NCBI RefSeq assembly: GCF_000938305.1 | Contig: NZ_JYMT01000004.1 | Span: 124,001-188,000, forward strand | Source of the DNA: Bradyrhizobium sp. LTSP885 | GTDB lineage: Bacteria > Pseudomonadota > Alphaproteobacteria > Rhizobiales > Xanthobacteraceae | DNA: 64,000 bases | Direction of reading: 5' to 3' | In this document: in pieces, positions 25,398 through 34,079 of the stretch | Numbering within the stretch: the first letter of the stretch is position 1 | Layout of the letters: every line of letters begins with the position of its first letter | Program-made: the position numbers and the translations under genes | Notes under the pieces: model-generated | Seen by the model: only the letters and a program-made list of their open reading frames with translations | What the model was told of the DNA's origin: nothing | Database searches by the model: none

Positions 25398-26270
25398 ATG
25401 CTCGATCCCGTTTCCCGCGTTCGTCGATTCAACCGTGCCGTGACATCAGCCGTCGGCGCGCTCGACAATTCGTTTCTCGGGCGCGGCCGGCCGCTTGGGG
25501 CGGCGCGCGTGCTGAACGCAATCGGGCACGGACACGCTGATGTGAGCGGCATCCGCGATTATCTCGGCCTCGATTCCGGCCTGATGAGCCGTCTGCTGCG
25601 CAGCCTCGAAGACGAAGGGTTGATCGAGACGACGGCGCACAAGGACGACGCGCGCCGTCGCATCATCAGGCTGACGCCGGCCGGCCGGCGCGAGTTCAAC
25701 GCCTATGAAGCGCTCTCCAACCGGCAGGCCGAAGACTTCCTCGCCCGTCATGCGCAACGCGAGACCCTGCTGGCGGCGATGGACATGATCGCATCAGTGC
25801 TCCGGCACGACGGCATAGCCTTGCACGAGGCGGACCCGCGCAGCGACGAGGCGCGCTACTGCCTCGGCGCCTATTACGCCGAGCTCGCGCGACGCTTCAG
25901 CCACGGCTTCGACGTCAAGCTGTCGCGCGACCCCGACGCCAAGGACATGGTGCGCCCGCGCGGCACCTTCATCGTGGCGATGTCGGACGGCCTGCCGCTC
26001 GGCTGCGTCGGGCTGAAAGGCAGCGGGGCTGAGCAGGCGGAGATCAAGCGGCTCTGGGTAGCGCCGGCCGCGCGTGGCCTCGGCCTCGGCCGGCGCCTGA
26101 TGGAGGCAGCCGAGAACGCCGCGCGCGAGCTCGGCATCGCGGTGTTGCGTCTCGACACCAACAGCGCGCTGGCGGAAGCCGGTCAACTCTACCGCAAGAG
26201 CGGATGGACCGAAATCCCGCGCTTCAACGACGACCCCTACCCTGATTTGTTTTTCGAAAAGCGGCTCTAA
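25398..26270 (+). CDS. MarR-GNAT fusion protein
   Basis: From ATG 25398 (MLDPVSRVRRFNRAV), 290 residues combine two domains. The first (about 1-140) is a MarR winged helix: VSGIRDYLGLDSGLMSRLL, then KDDARRRIIRLTPAGRREF. The second (about 145-290) is a GNAT acetyltransferase with the acetyl-CoA loop APAARGLGLGRRLMEAAENA and YRKSGWTEIPRFNDDPY. Such fusions are common in actinobacteria and rhizobia and may join sensing with acetylation of a small molecule. It is divergent from the hydrolase gene, with a palindrome at its start. Confidence 0.92.
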   Translation: MLDPVSRVRRFNRAVTSAVGALDNSFLGRGRPLGAARVLNAIGHGHADVSGIRDYLGLDSGLMSRLLRSLEDEGLIETTAHKDDARRRIIRLTPAGRREFNAYEALSNRQAEDFLARHAQRETLLAAMDMIASVLRHDGIALHEADPRSDEARYCLGAYYAELARRFSHGFDVKLSRDPDAKDMVRPRGTFIVAMSDGLPLGCVGLKGSGAEQAEIKRLWVAPAARGLGLGRRLMEAAENAARELGIAVLRLDTNSALAEAGQLYRKSGWTEIPRFNDDPYPDLFFEKRL

Positions 26271-26333
26271 GTGGCCGTGCATCGACGGAATGCGCGTGTT
26301 GTCCGACGCCATGCGCTGGCCTAAGACGATCGC

Positions 26334-26831
26334 ATGACCATCCGCCCGATCGTCCGCTATCCCGATCCGAGCCTCGCGCTCCCGGCGCAGCCCGTGACCG
26401 TGTTCGACGACGCGCTGCGCGAGCTGGCGCGCGATCTGCTGGAGACCCTACACGCCGCACCGGGCATCGGCATCACCGCGCCGCATATCGGCGTCTCCTT
26501 GCGCGTGGTGGTGCTCGACCTCGACCCCGTCAATGGTGCGCGGACCTACGTCAACCCCGAGATCATTTGGGCCTCCCCCGAGATGATCATGCATCAGGAA
26601 GGCAGCGTCTCGATGCCCGAGGTGAACGACGACATTGAGCGTCACGCGCGGGTCCGGATCAGCTATCACGACGTCGACGGCAATGTGCACACTGAGGAAT
26701 CGAGCGGACTAGGGGCGGTCTGTCACCAGCACGAGATCGATCAGCTAAATGGAGTGTTCTGGATCAAGCGGTTGTCACGGCTGAAGCGCGCGCGGCTGAT
26801 CAAGCGATTTGAGAAGCTGTCACGGAGTTAG
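26334..26831 (+). CDS. Peptide deformylase-like protein with altered metal ligands
   Basis: The 165-residue protein keeps the deformylase layout, but its active site is changed. Motif 1 reads GIGITAPHIG (consensus GxGxAAxQxG). Motif 2 reads EGSVSMP, with Ser91 where the metal-binding Cys should be. Motif 3 reads HQHEIDQLNG, keeping His133 and Glu134 but with Gln137 where the second His ligand should be. Known deformylases bind Fe/Zn through that Cys and both His and remove the formyl group from new proteins. This copy is therefore probably inactive in that role or altered in chemistry. It follows the MarR-GNAT gene by 63 bases on the same strand. Confidence 0.85.
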   Translation: MTIRPIVRYPDPSLALPAQPVTVFDDALRELARDLLETLHAAPGIGITAPHIGVSLRVVVLDLDPVNGARTYVNPEIIWASPEMIMHQEGSVSMPEVNDDIERHARVRISYHDVDGNVHTEESSGLGAVCHQHEIDQLNGVFWIKRLSRLKRARLIKRFEKLSRS

Positions 26832-26940
26832 GATAAATCTCGGATCGACGGCAAAAGTCATCACGGTCAATTTATCGCGCGAGCCAAGCGTCAATGATAC
26901 TTGTAGTTGCGAAATACCCTAAAGATGTTATGATCTTTGA

Positions 26941-26957
26941 TACAATTATAAATTGTA
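26941..26957. promoter_or_regulatory. AT-rich palindrome before the Vps62-domain gene
   Basis: TACAATT-ATA-AATTGTA is a perfect 7-3-7 palindrome in an AT-rich leader (about 26890-26965), 18 bases upstream of the start codon. It is a candidate operator or promoter element, and the low GC contrasts with the surroundings. Confidence 0.4.
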
Positions 26958-26975
26958 TTTTGGGGAAATGGCAAA

Positions 26976-28847
26976 ATGGCTTGGGGCGATCTCACGGCAC
27001 TCGTCAAAATGTTCGCGCCGAAGGCATTCCTGGATTCGCAGGAAGTGGTTTTCCCGGCCGCGACGACCGACTTCACGTCGCAGGTTGGATATCAGGTCTA
27101 TAACGGGCAGTATTTTCCGCCGGGCTGGAAATGGAGTGACATAACGGCCTTCGGGCCGAACGATTTCCTGTCGGTTCCGAGCACCGTCCCCAGCACCTTC
27201 CAGGGCGGCGATCTCGGCAACGCGACGGCCTATGTCCACGTTCAGGCCGTGCAGGGCCAGGCGGATCTGGTGGATATCCAGTACTGGCTTTTCTACAACT
27301 TCAACGGCACGGAGACGCTGCGGGCCGAACCGCTGCTCGGCTTCTCGGGCGAGATGGACCTGCCGCAGTCCAATCATTGGGGCGACTGGGAGTGCGTGAC
27401 CGTTCGGGTCAACAGCAACCAGCAGGCGGTTGCGGTCTGCTTCTCGCAGCATTCCACCGAGCAGTGGTGCCTTCCGGGTGAGATGAGCTTCACCGGCACG
27501 CAACCCAATGTGTACGTGTCGAGAGGGTCGCACGCGAACCGCCCCACCCCCGGCGGCCCGTTCTGGATCAGGGCCTTCGACTGGAAGCTGATCACGTTTG
27601 GCCCGGTCGACTACGCCGACGGCGGCGGCAAGGTCGTGGACTACTCGGCGTCGTTCGTCATCGTCGCCAACAATGCCACGCAATACTTTACGGACCAGCC
27701 GCCCGACCCGGGCTGGCTCAAATTCCTGGGCACATGGGGCCAGCCTTTGTCCACGACAGCAAGCGCTGGTCAGATCGTGGACGCCATCATATTGGTGGCA
27801 AAGACCGTGCCGGTCATGATTCCGTTCATACCGGCTCTCGTGATGATCGCGGCAATGCCGCTGACCGCCGGCGCCCTCGTCGCCGCTCTCTATCCAAGCA
27901 CGAAGGACGCGCCGACCAATCCCCCCACCAAGGGCCTGTGGCAGAACGCGCTACCGCTCAACCCGCCGCTGTCGAGCAAGTTCGCGCCGGCCCTGGCGCC
28001 GTTCGCGCAGAGCGACGAAGACAACGAGTTGTCGCTGGTCTACGTCGTCAACGCCAGCAGCAACCAGATTGTCGCTGTTACCTCCGACGACGGGGAGGAT
28101 TGGACCGCGGCCGTTTCGGTTCACAGCCAGACCAGCAGCGCGGCGCTGTGCCTGGCCCCATTCAATGGCGCCCTGTGCCTGGCGTTCGTCTCCAACGACA
28201 GCGATCACCGGATCCTCACCTGCCAGTCGACGGACGGCCAGACCTGGACGAACAATTCGAAGACCGGCCAGACCAGCCCGGCCCGGCCCGCTTTGGCAGA
28301 ATTCAACGGCAAACTGTGGCTGGCGTTCATCGCCAACGACTCGAGCGACAGGCTGCTGATCTGTTCATCGGAGAACGGCACGAGCTGGAGCGACGACAAG
28401 CAGGTCACCGGACAAACCACCATGACCGGCCCGGCGCTGGCCGCGTTCAACACCAGCCTGTGGGTCGCGTTCATTGCCAACAACGCCAGCAATCAGGTGC
28501 TGGTGTGCTCATCGCGCGACGGCGAGACCTGGAGCAGCAACTCGCTGGTGTACAAAGTCGCCAGCGCGTACGCGCCGGCGCTGGCCGTCTTCAACAGCAA
28601 GCTCTGGCTGGCGTTCATCGACGGCGACAACGAGGTGCGGGTCACCTCCTCCACCGACGGCCTGTCATGGCCGGCCAGTACACAGTTCGCCGGCCTGACC
28701 AGTCTGGCTGCCCCCACCCTGACCGTGTTCAACGACACGCTGTGGCTGGGCTGCATCAACTCTTCGAACCAGATCACGCTCAATTTCTCGTCTGACGGCG
28801 TGAAGTGGTCGGACGGATTGGTGATATTTCCGCCGACGGCGACGTAG
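26976..28847 (+). CDS. Vps62-domain protein with C-terminal six-repeat beta-propeller-like region
   Basis: The N-terminal 240 residues match the Vps62/DUF946 family: DLVDIQYWLFYNFNG, SNHWGDWECVTVRV and PNVYVSRGSHANRP are its conserved blocks. Residues 268-306 are strongly hydrophobic and long enough for one or two membrane helices. From about residue 335 six repeats of 44-50 residues follow, each with a form such as ALAEFNGKLWLAFIANDS and then CSSENGTSWS, close to the Asp-box S-x-D-G-x-x-W. Six such units suggest a six-bladed propeller, as in sialidase-like or lectin domains. No signal peptide is seen. The cellular role is unknown. Surface binding or membrane insertion are possible. A GGGG purine run precedes the ATG, and the AT-rich leader suggests acquisition by transfer. 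Confidence 0.85.
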   Translation: MAWGDLTALVKMFAPKAFLDSQEVVFPAATTDFTSQVGYQVYNGQYFPPGWKWSDITAFGPNDFLSVPSTVPSTFQGGDLGNATAYVHVQAVQGQADLVDIQYWLFYNFNGTETLRAEPLLGFSGEMDLPQSNHWGDWECVTVRVNSNQQAVAVCFSQHSTEQWCLPGEMSFTGTQPNVYVSRGSHANRPTPGGPFWIRAFDWKLITFGPVDYADGGGKVVDYSASFVIVANNATQYFTDQPPDPGWLKFLGTWGQPLSTTASAGQIVDAIILVAKTVPVMIPFIPALVMIAAMPLTAGALVAALYPSTKDAPTNPPTKGLWQNALPLNPPLSSKFAPALAPFAQSDEDNELSLVYVVNASSNQIVAVTSDDGEDWTAAVSVHSQTSSAALCLAPFNGALCLAFVSNDSDHRILTCQSTDGQTWTNNSKTGQTSPARPALAEFNGKLWLAFIANDSSDRLLICSSENGTSWSDDKQVTGQTTMTGPALAAFNTSLWVAFIANNASNQVLVCSSRDGETWSSNSLVYKVASAYAPALAVFNSKLWLAFIDGDNEVRVTSSTDGLSWPASTQFAGLTSLAAPTLTVFNDTLWLGCINSSNQITLNFSSDGVKWSDGLVIFPPTAT

Positions 28848-28975
28848 GCGGGTTAGCCAACGGGTCCACGCAAAGCGCGGCCTGACGACAGGCTCCGCGT
28901 CACCCGCCATCATGTGCATTGCACGACGAGGCATGCGGTGGACTACGCCTATGGCTAATCCACCCTCGAGCTTGA
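28846..28975. repeat. Remnant of a dispersed rhizobial repeat (GGGTTAGCC / GGCTAATCCACC ends)
   Basis: The segment has GGCGGGTTAGCCAACGGGTC at its start, CAGGCTCCGCGTCACCCGCC in the middle and ATGGCTAATCCACC at its end. These match pieces of a repeat I know from Bradyrhizobium intergenic regions. It lies between the Vps62-domain gene and the small membrane gene. Confidence 0.55.
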
Positions 28976-29008
28976 ACCGAAGACGCTTCGACAAGACCAA
29001 TGGAATGC

Positions 29009-29299
29009 ATGATGTCCATTGTCAAAGCGCTGATCGGCGTTCTGCTGGTCGGGTCGGGCGGCGCGCTGCTGCTCTCGGGTCTCGTCAGACTTGGCTGGCA
29101 ACGGCACGGCGCTTCGCCGGCCGATTTCGCATTCCTGCATCTCGACTGGATTGCTCAGCCGCAATTGCCGTATTGGTCCGCGCATATGGTGAACCTGGCG
29201 CTCGCCGGCGTCGGCGCGATCGCTCTCGTCGCTGGAGCCGCGATCTTGTTGCGGCAGATTTTGCGGCCGGGACGCGCGCAGCGGCACAGGGCGCAATAG
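29009..29299 (+). CDS. Small two-helix membrane protein, hypothetical
   Basis: About 96 residues with two clear membrane helices (KALIGVLLVGSGGALLLSGL and MVNLALAGVGAIALVAGAAI), joined by a loop with HLDWIAQPQLPYW and ending in a basic tail. The start is uncertain because ATGs at 29000, 29009 and 29012 are in frame and none has a good ribosome site. No family is recognised. The gene is flanked on both sides by pieces of the same dispersed repeat family. Confidence 0.55.
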   Translation: MMSIVKALIGVLLVGSGGALLLSGLVRLGWQRHGASPADFAFLHLDWIAQPQLPYWSAHMVNLALAGVGAIALVAGAAILLRQILRPGRAQRHRAQ

Positions 29300-29395
29300 T
29301 TCGCGTAACCCGCCGTCACGAGCGCGCCTCCAAGATGCGGTGGATTACGCTTCGATCGCAGCTCGGCTTCCGACCGGATTACGGCAAGCCTCTCC
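29300..29395. repeat. Second remnant of the same dispersed repeat family
   Basis: The segment contains GTTCGCGTAACCCGCC, ATGCGGTGGATTACGCTTCG and CCGGATTACGGCA, related to the remnant at 28846-28975. It separates the small membrane gene from the LysR gene end. Confidence 0.45.
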
Positions 29396-29411
29396 GGCGA
29401 CCTGCCGGGCG

Positions 29412-30308
29412 TCAGTCGCGCGATACGGACAGCCCCGCGAGAAGCGGCGCGTATGCGGCCAGCCTGCGGGATACGAACTCGGTAAAGAGCCGCACGCGCT
29501 TCGTCTTGCGTGTCTCGCCCTGCGTGAGAAGCCAGAGCGTTCCGTACATGTGCAGGTCGGTGCCCGGCACCCTCACCAGCAGGGGGTCGGCATCTCCGAC
29601 GAAGCACGGCAGTGTCGTGATCCCGAGCCCTTGCCGTACAGCAACGATCTGCGCCCCGGCGTCCGTGGTCCTGAACGGAACCCCCGTGGTGCGAACCTCA
29701 CCCTCGCTGGCCCAGTCCGGGATTCCATGAATGCTTATGACGATCCACCGGATGGGATCAGGCGCGCCCGCACGCCACACGGCTAGTCGATCGCGGGACA
29801 TGTAGACGCCGCCGAACAGCTCCGGCCCCTTCAGGCCGTGAAGATTGAGCGGCAGGGTTTTGCGGTCGTAGACGACGCGGATCGCGACGTCGGCCTCTCG
29901 GTTGGTCAGATTTGCCAGCTCGCCAAACGACAGGATTTCCATCTCGATGTCCGGATGCAGACGCGCAAAATCGGCGAAGTCCGGCATGAGCAGGTGTGTC
30001 ACGAGGGGCGGCGCCAGCGTCACCCGCAGAAGCCCGCGCACGCTCTGGTCGCGGCCGAAGACGCGCGTCTCCAGCAGGTGCGACGACGCTTCCATCTGGT
30101 CCGCGAACTCGAGGACCTCCTCGCCCGCAGCCGTCAGGCGGTAGCCCGAAGGCAGCTTTTCGAACATCTGCACCCCGAGGCGTTCCTCGAGCTGGGCGGT
30201 GCGTCGCAGCACGGTCGAGTGGTTCACTCCGAGGTGCTCGGCGGCAGCCCGCACCGAGCCTCCGCGCGCGACGGCAAGAAAGTAGCGAACGTCATCCCAG
30301 TCGATCAT
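29412..30308 (-). CDS. LysR-family transcriptional regulator
   Basis: The start is the ATG at 30308 (MIDWDDVRYFLAVARGG), giving 298 residues. The helix-turn-helix is SVRAAAEHLGVNHSTVLRRT, and the effector domain contains LRVTLAPPLVTHLLMPDFAD and VRQGLGITTLPCFVGDADP. It lies divergent from two dehydrogenase genes (30586 and 31363), with 277 bases between, and is their probable regulator. Confidence 0.9.
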   Translation of the reverse strand: MIDWDDVRYFLAVARGGSVRAAAEHLGVNHSTVLRRTAQLEERLGVQMFEKLPSGYRLTAAGEEVLEFADQMEASSHLLETRVFGRDQSVRGLLRVTLAPPLVTHLLMPDFADFARLHPDIEMEILSFGELANLTNREADVAIRVVYDRKTLPLNLHGLKGPELFGGVYMSRDRLAVWRAGAPDPIRWIVISIHGIPDWASEGEVRTTGVPFRTTDAGAQIVAVRQGLGITTLPCFVGDADPLLVRVPGTDLHMYGTLWLLTQGETRKTKRVRLFTEFVSRRLAAYAPLLAGLSVSRD

Positions 30309-30585
30309 GGTGCAATCCGGCACCGCTCGGTGCGCCTTCCAAAGCCCGAATCTGGCACATCGACCAGCGGTACAGGCGGTCATCATAGCCTATTTCGACC
30401 AGCGCGCGGCCCAATTCCGAATGACGGACACCGATCGTGGAGGCTGGCGTCAGTCGTCCAACCGGATCGATTTTGCACCACCGATGTGCGTGTTTCCGCA
30501 CTCAACGCCTGACGCCGGCAGACCCATCTCGAGGTTCTCGGGGAAATCCCCGAACGACCAAAGACGAAGCCTGAAAGGAAAAGTC

Positions 30586-31320
30586 ATGGGAAAGCTAGAC
30601 AGTAAAGTTGCAGTCATCACGGGTGGATCGAGCGGCATGGCGCTGGCGAGCGCCAGGCGGTTTGTTGAAGAAGGCGCCTATGTTTTCATCACGGGTCGGA
30701 AGCAGGAGGCGCTCGACGAGGCCGTCAAGCTGATTGGCCGGAACGTGACCGGCGTGCGCGGCGACGCGGCCAATCTCGACGACCTCGACCGCCTGTTCGA
30801 TACGGTCAAGCGGGTAAAGGGCAGGATCGACGTCCTGTACGCGAGCGCCGGCATAGGCGAAGCCGTCCCGCTGGGCGAGATTACCGAGCAGCATTTCGAT
30901 GCGACCTTCGGCCTGAATACGCGCGGCACGCTGTTTACGGTGCAGAAGGCGTTGCCGCTGTTCAACGATGGCGGATCGATCTTCATGACCGGGTCGGTTG
31001 CTTCGGTGAAGGGTTTTCCTGGTTACGGCGTGTATGCGGCGAGCAAGGCGGCGTTGCGCTCATTCGCTCGCACCTGGCTCAACGAACTGAAGGGCAGGAA
31101 CATCCGGGTGAACGTGCTGAGCCCGGGGCCGATCGCCACACCGATGCAGGACCAGGTTCTCACCGAAGAAGCGAAGCAGATGTTCGAATCCCTGATCCCG
31201 CGGGGAACGATGGGTCGTCCTGAGGAAATTGCGGCGGTCGCGCTGTTCCTTGCTTCAGACGATTCGAGCTTCGTGAATGGGGTGGAGTTGGCTGTCGACG
31301 GCGGCTTCTCGGCCATCTGA
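30586..31320 (+). CDS. Short-chain dehydrogenase/reductase
   Basis: AAAGGAAAAGTC precedes the ATG at 30586. The 244-residue enzyme has a nucleotide-binding turn TGGSSGMALASA, where Met replaces the usual middle residue of the GxxxGxG motif. The NAG-like segment is YASAGIG. The catalytic residues are Ser137, Tyr150 and Lys154 (YGVYAASK). The C-terminal block reads RGTMGRPEEIAAVALFLASD. It probably reduces a carbonyl with NADPH, as TGRK after strand 2 suggests. It is likely in an operon with the F420-type reductase gene 42 bases downstream. Confidence 0.92.
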   Translation: MGKLDSKVAVITGGSSGMALASARRFVEEGAYVFITGRKQEALDEAVKLIGRNVTGVRGDAANLDDLDRLFDTVKRVKGRIDVLYASAGIGEAVPLGEITEQHFDATFGLNTRGTLFTVQKALPLFNDGGSIFMTGSVASVKGFPGYGVYAASKAALRSFARTWLNELKGRNIRVNVLSPGPIATPMQDQVLTEEAKQMFESLIPRGTMGRPEEIAAVALFLASDDSSFVNGVELAVDGGFSAI

Positions 31321-31362
31321 AGGGCCGGGAAATCAATATCAACACGAGATCGGAGAAGCATT

Positions 31363-31962
31363 ATGAGCTATGCGATTGTAGGATTCGGCAAGATAGGCCA
31401 GGCCCTCGCCCACGCCTTCGCCCGTAAAAACATCGACGTGACCGTCGCGAGCCGCCGGCCGCCCGAGGCGTTGGCGCCACAGGCCCGGGCGATTGGACCC
31501 ACGGTCGTCGCCAGGTCGCTGCGGGATGCACTCGAGGCCGACACAATCATCCTGGCGGTCCCATTCGGGGAGCATCGCGAGGTTGCGAAGGCCCTGCCGA
31601 GCTGGAAAGGCAAGACGGTCATCGATGCGATGAACGCGTTTCCTGTCCCTGAAGAGCTGGACGGCCTCCCGTCCTCCGCCTTCGTCGCGAAGGCGTTCAC
31701 CGGCGCCAAGCTCGTCAAAGGGTTCAATCACCTGGGTGCGGCCACCCTGGCTGCCGATCCGATCGTCGAGGGCGGCCACCGGGTCGTCTTTCTGTCTGGT
31801 GACGACGAGGACGCGATCGCTCCGGTGGCGGCCTTGGCCAAACAACTCGGGTTCGCACCCGTCAAGCTGGGAAAGCTCAACGAGGGCGGCGCGCTGGTGC
31901 ACGCACGCGGCCGCACTTGGGGCCAGCTCATCTTCCAGGACTTGTTCAAGAAGGAGCAGTAA
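31363..31962 (+). CDS. NADPH-dependent F420 reductase-like Rossmann protein
   Basis: The 199-residue protein starts with a Rossmann motif, MSYAIVGFGKIGQALAHAFA, followed by the Arg pair VASRRPPEA expected for NADP. The domain order matches Fno-type F420:NADP oxidoreductase-like proteins, with ILAVPFGEHREVAKALP, VIDAMNAFPV and AKLVKGFNHLGAATLA. In proteobacteria such homologues seldom use F420, and their substrates are mostly unknown. It follows the SDR gene in a probable operon. Confidence 0.88.
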   Translation: MSYAIVGFGKIGQALAHAFARKNIDVTVASRRPPEALAPQARAIGPTVVARSLRDALEADTIILAVPFGEHREVAKALPSWKGKTVIDAMNAFPVPEELDGLPSSAFVAKAFTGAKLVKGFNHLGAATLAADPIVEGGHRVVFLSGDDEDAIAPVAALAKQLGFAPVKLGKLNEGGALVHARGRTWGQLIFQDLFKKEQ

Positions 31963-31989
31963 TCGATCTACGACCGTGTGATCCACGCC

Positions 31990-32256
31990 GAGAACTGGTC
32001 GCGCGCGCCAACTTCTTCGAGCCGCGCGCGACCGAATATTTGAAGGCACAAAGTCGCGAAAGTTGGGGTGCAGTCCAGCACTGTCACCGTAATTCTGGAG
32101 GTGCTGGAAGGGCCGGCACCGGAGGCGGTGGCGATCGCCAACTTTCCAACAATCGATGCAGCTTTGGCCTGGTATCGCAGCCCGGACTATCAGGCTGTCG
32201 CGCAGCACCGCTTTAAGGGCGCGGCCTATCGAGGCTTTGTTGTCGAGGGTCTGTAA
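31990..32256 (+). pseudogene. DUF1330 gene remnant
   Basis: The last 62 codons in one frame (from about 32068) encode VILEVLEGPAPEAVAIANFP and then AALAWYRSPDYQAVAQHRFK, the C-terminal half of a DUF1330 dimeric alpha/beta-barrel protein. The N-terminal half is not in that frame. A possible trace (TEYLKAQSRESWG) lies in another frame just upstream. A frameshift plus decay is the simplest reading. Confidence 0.6.
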
Positions 32257-32398
32257 CGGCGTAGCGCAGTCGTGTCGTTTGGCAGGTGACGACCGCAACG
32301 ACTGAGCACCCGACGCAGGCAGTTGTTCGACGCTATTGCCATTGCCGCAAGTGATGTGCCCATACTAGATTGCGACACAAGATGATGAGGTGCAGACC

Positions 32399-33874
32399 AT
32401 GGACCGGAGACGGCGCGTTATTCTCCAATCGGGTGCGGTTGCCGGGGCCATCGCCGGCGTCAATGCGATTTTCCCACGCGCCCTTGCGCAGCCGGCTTCC
32501 AATTCGGGACATTCCATGCACGGACGATCGATTGCAAACCTCAAGCGCAGCCTCTCGAACGGCAGCGTGACAAGCCGGCAACTCGTGGAAGACGCACTGG
32601 CTGCGATCAACGATCCCAACGGCGAAGGCAAAGCGACCTTCATCAAGGTTCATGCCAAAGAGGCCCTGCAGGCCGCCGATGCCATCGACGCACAACGCAA
32701 AAAAGGCCAGGCGCTGCCGAATCTCGCCGGAATTCCAATCTCCGTAAAGGACCTGTTCGATGAGGCCGGCGAGACAACACTTGGCGGCTCCACCGTCCTG
32801 ATCGGGCAGCCTGCAGCGACACAGGATGCAACGGTCGTACGCCGCTTGAGAGAAGCCGGCGCCATCATCATCGGGCGCACCAACACGGTGGAGTTTGCCT
32901 ATACCGGCCTCGGCATCAATCCGCATTATGGTACGCCCAAGAATGTGTTTGATCGTGCGACGGGGCGCATTCCCGGCGGATCGACGTCAGGTGGCGCCAT
33001 TTCCGTTGCCGACGGCATGGCCGCCGCAGCCATTGGGACGGATACCGGGGGTTCATTGCGCATTCCTTCGGGGCTGAATGGTCTCGTCGGTTTCAAGCCA
33101 ACCCAAAGGCGTGTCTCGCTTGACGGTGTCATGCCGCTGTCGACCTCGTTTGACTCTGCCGGTCCGATCGGATGGAGCGTCGAGGACTGCGCCCTGCTCG
33201 ATCGCATCATTGCCGATCAGAAGCTGGAGCCGTTAGCTCCCTTGGCCGTAAAGCAGCTTCGCCTCGCCGTCCCGCAAACCTATTTCCAGAATGAGCTCTC
33301 TCCAGAAGTGGCCAAGGCATTCGGTGCGGCACTGTCGAAGCTATCGGCGGCAGGGGCCAAGATTGTCGAGCTTCCAATGACGGAGTTCGCAATGACCCCG
33401 ACCATCAATCCCAAAGGCATAATCACCGCCTCCGAGGCCTATGCCTGGCATCGCAAGTTCATCAAGGACGGTGCCGACAAATATGATCCGCGCGTCCTCG
33501 CCCGCATCAAGACCGGTGAGACCATATTGGCAGCCGATTATGTGGAATTGCAGACGTTGCGCCGTCAGTTCATCCGCAAGGTCAACGCCGCAGCCAACGG
33601 CTTCGATGCCATGCTGATGCCGACGACGCCGGATATCGCGCCACCGATTTCCGAAGTGATCAAGGACGATGAAACCTACTACAGGATCAATGGGCGCATG
33701 TTGCGCAATCCTTCCGCCGTCAACATCTTCGACGGTTGCGCCCTCTCCGTTCCCTGCCATGAAGCCGGCGCGGCCCCCGTTGGATTGATGATAGCCGGAA
33801 CGCAAAACCAGGATCAGCACATATTGACGGTGGGCCAGGCGATTGAAGCCGTGGTGGCACCAAAGCGGACGTGA
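32399..33874 (+). CDS. Exported amidase (amidase signature family)
   Basis: GATGAGG lies eight bases before the ATG at 32399, and a GTG nine bases earlier is less likely. The 491-residue enzyme begins with a twin-arginine-type leader (MDRRRRVILQSGAVAGAIAG). The Ser-Ser-Lys triad is visible: Lys117 in PISVKDLFDEAG, Ser195 in RIPGGSTSGGAIS and Ser219 in GTDTGGSLRIPSG. The length and order match GatA-like amidases that hydrolyse aliphatic or aryl amides, here in the periplasm. The neighbours (decayed DUF1330 and TetR) do not reveal the substrate. Confidence 0.92.
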   Translation: MDRRRRVILQSGAVAGAIAGVNAIFPRALAQPASNSGHSMHGRSIANLKRSLSNGSVTSRQLVEDALAAINDPNGEGKATFIKVHAKEALQAADAIDAQRKKGQALPNLAGIPISVKDLFDEAGETTLGGSTVLIGQPAATQDATVVRRLREAGAIIIGRTNTVEFAYTGLGINPHYGTPKNVFDRATGRIPGGSTSGGAISVADGMAAAAIGTDTGGSLRIPSGLNGLVGFKPTQRRVSLDGVMPLSTSFDSAGPIGWSVEDCALLDRIIADQKLEPLAPLAVKQLRLAVPQTYFQNELSPEVAKAFGAALSKLSAAGAKIVELPMTEFAMTPTINPKGIITASEAYAWHRKFIKDGADKYDPRVLARIKTGETILAADYVELQTLRRQFIRKVNAAANGFDAMLMPTTPDIAPPISEVIKDDETYYRINGRMLRNPSAVNIFDGCALSVPCHEAGAAPVGLMIAGTQNQDQHILTVGQAIEAVVAPKRT

Positions 33875-33923
33875 ATAGATTCTACCGAACGAATTGTCGC
33901 GGCGCGACGACCGGGGCTGCCTA

Positions 33924-34020
33924 ACCGCGTAGCCCGCATGAGCACGGCGAGATGCAGGACAAGACGCGACGCGCTGATGGCAGAGCGCCCAGATATCGCT
34001 ACGCTCATCTGGTACGCTGG
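33924..34020. repeat. Degenerate palindromic repeat (GTAGCCCGCATGAGC type)
   Basis: The segment starts ACCGCGTAGCCCGCATGAGC and ends CGCTACGCTCATCTGGTACGC. These are the two arms of a repeat family I know from Bradyrhizobium intergenic regions, here with many mismatches. It lies between the amidase and the TetR remnant. Confidence 0.5.
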
Positions 34021-34079
34021 CCAAGGTGGACCCAATGTCGCAAGACCTTCGTCAGCATCACGGCTACGAACTGAAGGAT

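Noticed and set aside
27734..28795. 353-codon plus-strand frame inside the Vps62-propeller gene
   Set aside because: It is periodic only because the propeller repeats are periodic in the true frame; the composition is Arg, Gln and Pro rich.
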